DNA from: an uncultured Saprospiraceae bacterium
GTDB lineage: Bacteria > Bacteroidota > Bacteroidia > Chitinophagales > Saprospiraceae
Reading direction: 5' to 3'
NCBI GenBank assembly: GCA_937924805.1
Contig: CALDTZ010000006.1
Span: 17,635-81,634 of the forward strand
DNA: 64,000 bases
Shown here piece after piece: positions 28,812-36,146 of the stretch. Numbering within the stretch: the first letter of the stretch is position 1; the number at the start of each line of letters is the position of its first letter. The notes under the pieces were generated by a model. The model searched no databases and was not told the origin of the DNA. It saw only the letters and a program-made list of their open reading frames with translations. The position numbers and the translations under genes are program-made.

Positions 28812-29225
28812 TTAATGGTTGCATTTCTCACACAAGCCTTTGATGACCATATTGGCTTGTTCCATTTTGAAGTTTTTAGGCAGTTCTATCTGTGGTATGT
28901 TTTGGTTTGTTAGGCAAAAAGTGTTATTACATTTATTACAATGAAAATGATAATGCAAATCATTCGTTTCACACTCACAAGATTCAAGGCATAGAGCATA
29001 TTTCAATTGCTTTGTGCCATCATCTATTGAGTGTACTAGTTTATTCTTTTCAAAGGTTTTAAGTGTACGATATAGTGTTGATTTGTCCGCTAACTCAAAG
29101 GCATTTTCAATACTTTGTAGTGATACTGCCTTGTCTTGCTGCATCAAATATTGCAACACAAGTATTCGCATTGAGGTAGGCTTTATTTGCCTTTGTTGTA
29201 GTCTATTTTCTAAAACTTCATTCAT
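28812..29225 (-). CDS. Fur-family metal-dependent regulator
   Basis: 137 residues. An N-terminal winged helix (about 1-80; QRQIKPTSMRILVLQYLMQ, DKSTLYRTLKTFEKNKLV) is followed by the dimerisation domain with the HYHFHCNKCNNTFCL segment, giving His ligands and one CxxC. A second C-terminal pair, CEKCNH, provides the structural zinc site. Which metal it senses cannot be read directly; the operon suggests Zn or a toxic soft metal rather than iron. It is the first gene of the operon down to about 23727, so autoregulation is likely. Confidence 0.88.
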   Translation of the reverse strand: MNEVLENRLQQRQIKPTSMRILVLQYLMQQDKAVSLQSIENAFELADKSTLYRTLKTFEKNKLVHSIDDGTKQLKYALCLESCECETNDLHYHFHCNKCNNTFCLTNQNIPQIELPKNFKMEQANMVIKGLCEKCNH

Positions 29226-29236
29226 TACAGAGAAAA

Positions 29237-29244
29237 CAAAGATA
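29237..29244 (-). promoter_or_regulatory. Candidate -7 element TATCTTTG of the Fur-led operon
   Basis: An exact TAnnTTTG match on the minus strand, 11 bp before the ATG at 29225, giving a very short leader. I see no clear Fur-box palindrome. Confidence 0.5.
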
Positions 29245-29294
29245 GCTTCTTTAAAGGACTGTTTTAAACTTGGTGTACTATATATTCTTTGAAA

Positions 29295-30113
29295 TTATAT
29301 GACTTTCACCAATTTTGTTTCCTCTCCATCTTCATTGATTAAAATTAGTTCTGTACGTGTAAGGCTTGTGATTTGATAAATTTCCACGCTGCCATCATTC
29401 GTATCTGTCAATATGAGTTCATTACAGTTAGCCCCCATTTCATAGTTAAAAACCCATGTATTCAGAGTGCCGTTATTTTCTTTGTCAGCTTGTGTAGAAC
29501 TGACATACAGCATTAAACCATCCTCACTCGGAATAAACCAGTAGAAGTCTCGATAGCAGTTATTATAGCACTTCCATTTCTTGCCTGAAATACCACAGTG
29601 ATTTTCATACGATAGTGGTTCATCGGCTATATAATTAGATTGAAGTAAGAATATATCTTGGAAAAATGTATTCTCTACTTCACTATCAAACAAACCTCTG
29701 ATTGATACAAAGTCTCCTTCATTGTACTTGTTGATAATGGTTAGAATACTATCGGAAGTTGTAGCCTTGTTAAATGTGCATCTTATTGCCGATTCTGCTA
29801 TATCAGCAGGGCAAAGTATTTCAGTTGGATAAGCACTTAACCACACACGTACTTCATCGTCCTTGTCAGCAATATCGGTAATACTTCCGAAGATGTTTAA
29901 GCACTCACCATTGTATTCATCCTCAATAACAACATTAGGCTCTTCATAGAAGGCACATAGATCAGTTACATAGATAGGTTCAAAAGTAGTACAGGTGTCG
30001 GGGGTATTTGTAATTCCCTCGCCTTCCATTTCCACATCTGTTGGGTTCATGTCATCATCTCCACCGCAGGAAGCAATGAATAATAAGGAAAGTATGTATA
30101 GTATATTTTTCAT
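29295..30113 (-). CDS. Hypothetical lipoprotein, two-module
   Basis: 272 residues with a lipoprotein signal (SLLFIASC|GGDDD). The Cys-containing first part (CTTFEPIYVTDLCAFYEEPN, ECLNIFG, LCPADIAESAIRC) probably carries disulfides. The second half is beta-rich (MLYVSSTQADKENNGTLNTW, ELILTDTNDGSVEIYQITSL), like lipocalin-type domains of Bacteroidota. No family is recognised. It begins 1 bp after the previous membrane-protein gene and forms the last of a three-gene unit. Confidence 0.65.
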   Translation of the reverse strand: MKNILYILSLLFIASCGGDDDMNPTDVEMEGEGITNTPDTCTTFEPIYVTDLCAFYEEPNVVIEDEYNGECLNIFGSITDIADKDDEVRVWLSAYPTEILCPADIAESAIRCTFNKATTSDSILTIINKYNEGDFVSIRGLFDSEVENTFFQDIFLLQSNYIADEPLSYENHCGISGKKWKCYNNCYRDFYWFIPSEDGLMLYVSSTQADKENNGTLNTWVFNYEMGANCNELILTDTNDGSVEIYQITSLTRTELILINEDGEETKLVKVI

Positions 30114-30114
30114 T

Positions 30115-30510
30115 CTAAGAATTTGTTTCGTTTGTTAAATGTTGTTTGATATTCCAAGCCCCTACAATTGAGCCTATTATTCCTCCTATGGGAGCTAAAC
30201 CATAGTATTTTGGCTCTCCGTTGCCACTCATGACAATGTAAATTGTGCCTAGTACAGTTCCACAAATCCAAAGTCCAGCGAGCAGATAGGAAATTTTCAA
30301 TTTGAATTTTGGAGAAATACTAGTCCCTGAGATTACGAATGCTATAGCAGATAAAAAAGGTGCTATTAGTTGTTCGAGGAATTGCCCCCAACCATTATCG
30401 ACACCAAATTTCATAACCAAAATCCAATGAAAAGGAAACAGTACCAATGTAGCTGCAAGTATGGCAACAGGAAGGACTCCAAACCACCTTAGTAATTCTT
30501 TGAATGTCAT
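30115..30510 (-). CDS. Small four-helix membrane protein, unknown
   Basis: 131 residues with four hydrophobic segments: VLPVAILAATLVLFPFHWIL, LIAPFLSAIAFVISG, YLLAGLWICGTVLGTIYIVM and LAPIGGIIGSIVGAWNI. There are no metal-binding or catalytic motifs. The start overlaps the stop of the upstream gene by 4 bp (ATGA), a sign of translational coupling. The function is unknown; a chaperone-like or assembly role with its two neighbours is only a guess. Confidence 0.65.
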   Translation of the reverse strand: MTFKELLRWFGVLPVAILAATLVLFPFHWILVMKFGVDNGWGQFLEQLIAPFLSAIAFVISGTSISPKFKLKISYLLAGLWICGTVLGTIYIVMSGNGEPKYYGLAPIGGIIGSIVGAWNIKQHLTNETNS

Positions 30511-30809
30511 AGCCCATATTTTTGATCCTCAAAAGCTTCCCTATCTTCCTTAGAGTATTGAAACGGCATAGCTTCATTGTACGTACCAATATTGGTTAGT
30601 ATTGATGGATTAATTCCAAACATGTTTAAGATTCCTGCTACTATTGCAGGTAGTGAATTACTTAGAAAGAAGCCAAGTGCAAAAAAGCCAATATACCCAA
30701 GTATTGAACTAGGTGTGACAATGGAATATGATGTAAAGAAACCAACACAATACCATAAAAAGGTAATACGTGCCAATGCAGGTTTGATCTTCGGTTTAGA
30801 TTTACTCAT
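30507..30809 (-). CDS. Small two-helix membrane protein, unknown
   Basis: 100 residues, with a basic N-terminus (MSKSKPKIKPALARITF), two hydrophobic segments (FLWYCVGFFTSYSIV and ILGYIGFFALGFFLSNSLPA) and an acidic C-terminal tail (YSKEDREAFEDQKYGL). It is the first gene of the three-gene unit 30809-29295. It stands next to the long non-coding region and its promoter must lie there. No family is recognised. Confidence 0.6.
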   Translation of the reverse strand: MSKSKPKIKPALARITFLWYCVGFFTSYSIVTPSSILGYIGFFALGFFLSNSLPAIVAGILNMFGINPSILTNIGTYNEAMPFQYSKEDREAFEDQKYGL

Positions 30810-30848
30810 TAGAATCTATTTATGGATAGACTCCGTTCCTAAATCCAT

Positions 30849-30992
30849 TGACCGTAAAAACAAAAAGCGTGGAACGACAAATGCCCACACTCTTGACGGT
30901 CACCACAACCGATACAGTAATGTACAGAATGTCGCCCACGCAAAAGGTGGAGCGATCAGACTGCTTTTTACTGTAATTCTTGTATGTGGTGA
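30849..30992. other. Structured non-coding element with nested and competing stems
   Basis: Stem 1 is TCACCACA (30900-30907) with TGTGGTGA (30985-30992). Inside it, stem 2 is TACAGTAA (30913-30920) with TTACTGTA (30968-30975). Inside that is a hairpin CGCCCAC/GTGGaGCG (30933-30954) with a 7-nt loop. A fourth helix, TGACCGT (30849-30855) with ACGGTCA (30896-30902), shares three bases with stem 1. A fifth, GCGTGG (30867-30872) with CCACGC (30936-30941), shares bases with the inner hairpin, so alternative folds are possible. It could be a non-coding RNA or a single-strand origin; strand is not determined. Confidence 0.5.
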
Positions 30993-31077
30993 TTTCAAGA
31001 GTAAAAACAGATACGCCTATTTCTTACCAGTTGTTTCAAGTCAATTCACTTTAGAAAAGAGCAAGAAACTGTACGCT

Positions 31078-31100
31078 CATTCTTCAATATATTGAGAATG
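31078..31100. repeat. Quasi-palindrome in non-coding region
   Basis: CATTC-t-TCAATATATTGA-GAATG: a perfect 12-bp AT-rich palindrome flanked by pairing arms, with a single extra T. It lies between the structured element and the 105-bp repeats. Confidence 0.55.
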
Positions 31101-31134
31101 TGCAGACACAAAGATAGGAATAGACACGGAAAAA

Positions 31135-31575
31135 TGAAGGTTTTTGAGGTCTGTCAAAAAAGCTTTACTAATATATTAAGATAGCTTAAAATGAAATTTG
31201 TTGAAATTGTGTTTTCGTAGATGTGGCGTGGATGCCCGAAATAGGGGGTTTTTCAGAATTTCAAAAATTGCTAAAATCGACACATATTATAATAGCTTAA
31301 ATCCAAATTTTGTGAGATAGCAAATGTGAAGTGTGAACCTCAATTTTGGATATTTCAGAGAATAAGTTTCTACATTCAGGTGATCTATATAAATAATAGC
31401 TCTTATCCAAAAAACTGTGCTTTTGCAAACTTGAAGCGATTGCCTCAAATTGATACATTTTGACCAATTCCAAAATACCTTCTCTGATCTATATTTATAT
31501 AGCTTAAATTAATATCTGCTAGTATGAACCACTTGGCAAATGGAGTGCTTTGTCAAAAATTCTACTATATAACTG
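31135..31575. repeat. Degenerate tandem repeat, unit about 105 bp
   Basis: The anchor ATAGCTTAAA (or ATAGCTCTTA) recurs at 31181, 31292, 31396 and 31499, spacing 111, 104 and 103 bp. Each is preceded by an AT-rich TATATTA/TATAAATA segment and in two units followed by TCCAAA. A partial unit before the first copy (GTCAAAAAAGCTTTACTAATATA) resembles the end of the last unit (GTCAAAAATTCTACTATATA). The 31080-31600 stretch otherwise holds no credible ORF. Confidence 0.55.
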
Positions 31576-31599
31576 GTTCTCCCTAGAGATTTAGGTTAT

Positions 31600-32541
31600 T
31601 TATTGTGATCCAGTTGTAAACTCATATCCTCCACCCTCAATTGGTAAAAACTTGAAATACCCTTTAGTGGGAGCATAGATCGAATCGTTCTTTACCACAC
31701 CTCTCATATCCACTTGTAAATTGTAGATCAGAATTGTATCATCTTCCATTTCAACAGTATAGAATCCTTTAGCAAACCAAATCATTTCTTCCTTTTGTTC
31801 TGAGCTTAATTTATTTAAGTATCGGTCATTGATTTTAAAAGAGTGAAAATCAATATCATTCTCTTTATACAGTGAGTATTTTTTGAGGTATAAGTTTTCA
31901 TCATCTTTTGCCAAACCGAACCAATTCAAACTTGCCGAACCAACTGGCATAGTTAAAAAGTCATTATACTCAATCTGCTGATCTGCTAAATCTTTCTCCA
32001 AACGATCATCAATAATGCCCTTAACAGCTAATGTTCCAATTAAGTAACCTGTACTTACAATCATACCTATTGTATTGAACTTTTTCTTTTTGAAAAGAAT
32101 ACTTCCTAATAATCCAAGTAGCAAAGAAATTGTATAAACTGGATCAACCACATTAATACTATCTAGACCAAAACGGCAATCTGAGAATGGTAGAAATAGT
32201 TGAGTTCCATATGCCGTAAAAGCGTCAAGAATAATATGTGTAAATAGAGCTAACCAACTGAATAGCCATAGCCGATTGAATGGAATTTTTTTGGTAAAAC
32301 CTACACGATTTAGTATTGCACTTACTAATATTGACCCTATAATACTGAATACTATCGAATGACTAAACCCTCTATGAATACTAAGCATTTCAAATTTATC
32401 ATAGAATAAATAGAATACTATATCCAGATCAGGGATAGTAGCCACAGCAGCACCTAGAAGCATACCTTTCCTGCCTATATACCTTCCAAGAGTAGCTTCT
32501 CCAATAGCTGCTCCTAGTGCTGCTTGTGTGATACTATCCAT
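31600..32541 (-). CDS. YdjM/DUF457-type membrane-bound metal-dependent hydrolase
   Basis: 313 residues. The N-terminal membrane domain carries the family motifs: MDSITQAALGAAIGEA, AVATIPDLDIVFYLF, HRGFSHSIVFSIIGS and LALFTHIILDAFTAYGTQLF, with conserved Asp and His residues suited to metal binding. Four to five helices lie in the first 190 residues; the C-terminal 120 residues are soluble. Its substrate is unknown (phospholipase-like or phosphatase-like roles are proposed for the family). It is the last gene of the second metal block and starts 6 bp after the HMA-MauE gene. Confidence 0.85.
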   Translation of the reverse strand: MDSITQAALGAAIGEATLGRYIGRKGMLLGAAVATIPDLDIVFYLFYDKFEMLSIHRGFSHSIVFSIIGSILVSAILNRVGFTKKIPFNRLWLFSWLALFTHIILDAFTAYGTQLFLPFSDCRFGLDSINVVDPVYTISLLLGLLGSILFKKKKFNTIGMIVSTGYLIGTLAVKGIIDDRLEKDLADQQIEYNDFLTMPVGSASLNWFGLAKDDENLYLKKYSLYKENDIDFHSFKINDRYLNKLSSEQKEEMIWFAKGFYTVEMEDDTILIYNLQVDMRGVVKNDSIYAPTKGYFKFLPIEGGGYEFTTGSQ

Positions 32542-32547
32542 TTAATT

Positions 32548-33279
32548 TCAATTCACTATTTGTAATATCATATACCCACTCATCAAGATCATCAATGCAT
32601 CCTCAATGATTGTAATGGTACTCATTGGTAGATCAAATACTGCTCCCAAGCAAGCACATTGTATTTTACGTTTATTTAGTACACTTTGAAGTACTCCAAT
32701 AATAGAAACCGTCATAACTGTAAAAGCTGTAATATTAGTTGTCAGAGGACAACAATTCAACATATAGGCAATACCGAGACCTAATTCTATAAATGCATAA
32801 ACATAACCCCAGCTACGCCATCTTTTAGCTATTATATCATAACTCATATAGCTATCGGCAAAACCTGATAAGTCAAGTATCTTGAAAAACGAGAAAACCA
32901 TGAAAAATGCTGACATAAAATGTCGCATCCATTCATTCAAGTCAAATTCCGTACTCGAAAATTGTATTAGTAGGGTAACTAGAAGGATGTAAAAAAATAC
33001 CAATAAAATTGGTCTGTATGCCCTTAACCATGACTTTGCTTGTTCATTTATCTCACTATGATTTATTGAACTAATGGTGTATTTCGAATCAAGTTGAATC
33101 AATGCTTCTTGAAAGTCTCCTATGGGAATATGCTCAGACATTTCAATGGTTGCAGTATCAGTAGCTTTACTTACTTCGACTGAGATTACGTGTGGTAATA
33201 CTAAAAGTTTTGATTTTACTTTAACGGCACAACTTTCACAAGTCATGCCACCAATTTTATATTCATGTTTCATAATCAA
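32548..33279 (-). CDS. HMA domain fused to MauE/DoxX-like membrane domain
   Basis: 243 residues. An N-terminal heavy-metal-associated domain has the canonical GGMTCESCAVKVKS motif. A linker and four hydrophobic helices in a MauE-like arrangement follow (AFIELGLGIAYMLNCCPLTT), with CAC near KRKIQCACLGAVFDLPM. The membrane cysteines look redox- or metal-active. ATG at 33279 overlaps the preceding stop by 4 bp; ATG at 33273 is a close alternative. Movement of copper or mercury, or delivery of reductant to periplasmic haem proteins in the same cluster, is inferred. Confidence 0.8.
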   Translation of the reverse strand: MIMKHEYKIGGMTCESCAVKVKSKLLVLPHVISVEVSKATDTATIEMSEHIPIGDFQEALIQLDSKYTISSINHSEINEQAKSWLRAYRPILLVFFYILLVTLLIQFSSTEFDLNEWMRHFMSAFFMVFSFFKILDLSGFADSYMSYDIIAKRWRSWGYVYAFIELGLGIAYMLNCCPLTTNITAFTVMTVSIIGVLQSVLNKRKIQCACLGAVFDLPMSTITIIEDALMILMSGYMILQIVN

Positions 33280-34088
33280 TTTTGCAAGTATGTTTTGAGA
33301 TTTCTACCCTTATAATTTGCGATATAAAGGACGTCATCATTTATCAATATATCTGTTGGCTTCTCTAAACCTTCAGAAATTTCTTGTGCCAGAACGCCTT
33401 CCATATCATAAACAAGAACTCTATCATTCTCAAAATCAGTTATGAAAACCTGACTTGATGATACATATATTCCTGTGGCAGCATTCATGTTATCCTTTTC
33501 ACCTATGGTCATCTTGTGATTCCCTTCAGTATCAAATACCTGTATTCTATTATTATAGGCATCAGCTACATAAATCTTATTGTTCGCTATATGTACATCC
33601 GTTGGGTAATAGAACTCTCCGTCTGCTTTGCCTTCTTTCCCAAAGGAAATCCAACCCCGTTCATTACCAAATAATATACGATGATTATAAAAATCCGCTA
33701 TGGCAAACTGCTCGTTTGCATAATGTATTCCAGCAGGTGCATCAAGAGAATCAGTCAGTGGTAATATTTTCCTTTCCTCACCAGAAAATATCGTAATCTG
33801 ATCCTTTCCATATTCAGGTACATAAATAGACTTTCCATCAGTTGCAATATGCATGGGTCTTTCAAATCCTTCTTCTGTAAATAGAACCTTTCCTGAATCA
33901 TCCAGATGAACCAACTGGTTATTATCTCCATCGGCAACCCAAATATGATTATCTATAACTGTTAGTCCTATTGGAGTAGTACTCTCTAAATTTATAGTTT
34001 TTTGATAAGTCCATTCTTTAGTTTTGTTTTGACATGATGCCACTAATAAAAAAAGAAATAGTCCTAATAAATATTTATTTAATTCCAT
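33276..34088 (-). CDS. NHL-repeat lipoprotein
   Basis: 270 residues with a lipoprotein signal (LFLFLLVASC|QNKT). At least five NHL blades follow, with repeats such as PIGLTVIDNHIWVADGDNNQ, PTDVHIANNKIYVADAYNNR and ATGIYVSSSQVFITDFENDR, forming a six-bladed propeller. It is probably outer-membrane anchored facing the periplasm. NHL propellers bind proteins or act as lyases; no active site is evident. It lies between the double-HMA protein and the HMA-MauE protein and is coupled to the latter by a 4-bp overlap. Confidence 0.85.
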   Translation of the reverse strand: MELNKYLLGLFLFLLVASCQNKTKEWTYQKTINLESTTPIGLTVIDNHIWVADGDNNQLVHLDDSGKVLFTEEGFERPMHIATDGKSIYVPEYGKDQITIFSGEERKILPLTDSLDAPAGIHYANEQFAIADFYNHRILFGNERGWISFGKEGKADGEFYYPTDVHIANNKIYVADAYNNRIQVFDTEGNHKMTIGEKDNMNAATGIYVSSSQVFITDFENDRVLVYDMEGVLAQEISEGLEKPTDILINDDVLYIANYKGRNLKTYLQN

Positions 34089-34138
34089 TGTTTCGAAGTT
34101 TAATAGGAGGGCGAAGAATCACCCTCCTTAATTTTAAT

Positions 34139-34774
34139 TTATTGAACTCTCTCATATTGACAACATCCTGGCAAGTCATTGTAAACGCCATCCTCTGCTT
34201 TGGAATATTTGGTGTCGTGTCCAGCTTTAGCAATTGATTCAGAAACCTCACCGATTGAAGTTTGTGAACTATCATATTCCAGTTTAAGCATCTTATTGTC
34301 CTTATCCCATTCTGCTTTTACAACTCCTTCAATGCTTTTTGCAGTTTTCTCTATCCGTGCCTTACACATGCCACAATTGCCTGCTACAAATATGTCTTTA
34401 GAAACGATTGTTGATTCATCAGTCAATTCAGTAATGTTCTGTTTGCTTTCTTCAATTGTTCCGTCCGCTCTAATGATTTTTGTAGTGACAGCAGTGTACC
34501 CTGCTTTATCTACCTGACTTTCTACTTGTTCCAAGGTCATTCCTTTTTCGGAAGGGTAACTAAAATTAAATTGACCCGTTTCCATTTCGATTTTGACATC
34601 CTTTATGCCCTTGAACTCTTTAAACTTTTTCTCTAAACCGTAAGCACAAAACGGACATCCAAGTCCATCTACTTGTACTTCTATTTGATCTCGATCAGAT
34701 TGACCATAAAGGCTATTTGATGAAATCGTAAATGCTAATACTGATATAATTATTATTATTATTAAATTTTTCAT
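34139..34774 (-). CDS. Periplasmic protein with two HMA domains
   Basis: 211 residues from the ATG at 34774 (MKNLIIIIIISVLAFTISSN); an extended frame upstream overlaps the next gene and lacks a signal. After the signal peptide there are two metal-binding modules. One starts VQVDGLGCPFCAYGLEKK (CPFC), the other FVAGNCGMCKARIEKTAK (CGMC), separated by a linker. The C-terminus ends in LPGCCQYERVQ with paired cysteines. Export together with three cysteine sites suggests a periplasmic metallochaperone for Cu or Hg. It is followed by the NHL lipoprotein. Confidence 0.85.
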   Translation of the reverse strand: MKNLIIIIIISVLAFTISSNSLYGQSDRDQIEVQVDGLGCPFCAYGLEKKFKEFKGIKDVKIEMETGQFNFSYPSEKGMTLEQVESQVDKAGYTAVTTKIIRADGTIEESKQNITELTDESTIVSKDIFVAGNCGMCKARIEKTAKSIEGVVKAEWDKDNKMLKLEYDSSQTSIGEVSESIAKAGHDTKYSKAEDGVYNDLPGCCQYERVQ

Positions 34775-34793
34775 TTTTAAATATTTTAATTGA

Positions 34794-35573
34794 TTAAAGA
34801 ATGTACCTCGTCCCAAAGAATATACTGTATTCTCTTTTGAGATTTTCAGGTAAACTTTGAATAATTGGTACTTGTACTGCTGCCTCGACTGTAAGTCTAC
34901 CCTTAGCGTATTGAATACCTTGTGCAAACAGCATTAAGAAATCCTCTCTTTCGGTAAACCAACTACTTTGATATTCAAAGAATAGGTTTACTTGATTTAC
35001 AGGATAGACTGGTTTTTTAAGTGGTAATCCAAATCCTAATTTGTATCTCAACTCATCATTGGAATTATCAGGAACTAAGTTATAACCCAGTTCATTAGAT
35101 ACCCCATACTTGATGGATTCATATCCAGCAACAATTCCTTGATATGATTGATAAGTTCCAGTACTGATACCATCCGCACTCAATTTCTCACCAGTAGGTA
35201 ATGTTTGCAAGGTTTTTGCAACCACCCTGAAGGTTTTGCCCATTTGATCCTTTCGATAAAATTGGTACTTGCCAAGTATAGCAATATCACCTAATGAATT
35301 GTTACTTCCATTCTCACCACTCAAAGAATAATTGACAAATGGTACATGAATCCCAACTAAGGAATTAGAAGTAGGTAAGTAGTGTAACATAACTGGAAGA
35401 GATAAAAATTCTCCTTGCTCTGTCTTTCTAAACTCAGACAATGTTTTAATCAACTTTGTCTTACCACCAAGCATTATAGGCTTGTCGGCTGTTATGGGAG
35501 GACCTTGTGCAAGTCCTCTATTGGTCAATGTAATAGATAACAAAACACCTATTACGACATATATTATTTTCAT
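34794..35573 (-). CDS. Outer-membrane channel-like beta-barrel protein
   Basis: 259 residues. The signal peptide ends at about residue 22 (RGLAQG). It is beta-rich, with strands such as LSLPVMLHYLPTSNSLVGIH, FRVVAKTLQTLPTGEKLS, LGYNLVPDNSNDELRYKLGF and SIFFGTRYIL at the end, which resembles MetA-pathway/phenol-channel type barrels. No enzyme motif is seen. It lies 19 bp upstream of the double-HMA gene in the same direction, so it may be the outer-membrane partner of that periplasmic protein. The family name is uncertain. Confidence 0.65.
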   Translation of the reverse strand: MKIIYVVIGVLLSITLTNRGLAQGPPITADKPIMLGGKTKLIKTLSEFRKTEQGEFLSLPVMLHYLPTSNSLVGIHVPFVNYSLSGENGSNNSLGDIAILGKYQFYRKDQMGKTFRVVAKTLQTLPTGEKLSADGISTGTYQSYQGIVAGYESIKYGVSNELGYNLVPDNSNDELRYKLGFGLPLKKPVYPVNQVNLFFEYQSSWFTEREDFLMLFAQGIQYAKGRLTVEAAVQVPIIQSLPENLKREYSIFFGTRYIL

Positions 35574-35643
35574 TATAAATCATATTCTTAATTAATAAAA
35601 TAGAACCCTACGTATGAGGGTTAATTCTAAGAACTATGATCTG

Positions 35644-36090
35644 CTATAAACGGAAAACTTGAAACAAGACGGTTATGTCTTGTTCCAGCGGAGGAGGGTA
35701 ATAATTAGTGTAATTCTGTAAAGTTCGAGGAGGTAAAACATGACCTAAATAGTTTAACACAAAAGCTTTCACAAACTTAATTTGAACATCTGTTAAACTA
35801 AGAGTTGTTACTTCTCCTGAATCAAAATCCAAGTCAAGATCAAAAGATTGATTATTACAACATCCATCATGAGTAACATCCGTACCACATGAGCTGACCG
35901 CATTATTGCCATGATGACAATTGCTTAACTCTTGACTAACTTCTGAACATGATTTAGCTTTACCGAAAAGATTTAGTCTTTTGACCTTACCTTGACAAAA
36001 ATGAATGTCAATAGACATTCCTGAGCTACTGAAAAAAATCAGTAATGCCATTGTGAGACTTATCAATCTATATGTCTTAAACTTCTTCAC
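35644..36090 (-). CDS. HYC_CC_PP family small protein
   Basis: 148 residues. A hydrophobic N-terminal segment is followed by IHFCQGKVKRLNLFGKAKSC, a CHHG pair, CGTDVTHDGCCNN and a PPP near the C-terminus (YYPPPLEQDITVLFQVF). This is the His-Cys, CC and PP pattern of a Bacteroidota family that accompanies copper or soft-metal genes. Metal binding in the periplasm is inferred. It lies upstream of the barrel protein and downstream of the peroxidase genes; a second member is at 39363-39821. Confidence 0.82.
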   Translation of the reverse strand: MKKFKTYRLISLTMALLIFFSSSGMSIDIHFCQGKVKRLNLFGKAKSCSEVSQELSNCHHGNNAVSSCGTDVTHDGCCNNQSFDLDLDFDSGEVTTLSLTDVQIKFVKAFVLNYLGHVLPPRTLQNYTNYYPPPLEQDITVLFQVFRL

Positions 36091-36146
36091 TTATATTTAA
36101 AACGAATTATCTTTTTATTAGTTTTACTTGTTCCCTTAAATTTTCC

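Noticed and set aside
30577..31095. 172-aa plus-strand frame across the small membrane protein gene and structured region
   Set aside because: It is antisense to a coupled minus-strand gene, its composition is not protein-like, and the inverted repeats explain the sequence better.
31135..31575. CRISPR array
   Set aside because: The repeats are about 105 bp apart and poorly conserved, with no short identical repeats or unique spacers and no cas genes nearby.
34775..34927. N-terminal extension of the double-HMA protein
   Set aside because: It overlaps the upstream gene and hides a clean signal peptide that begins at ATG 34774.
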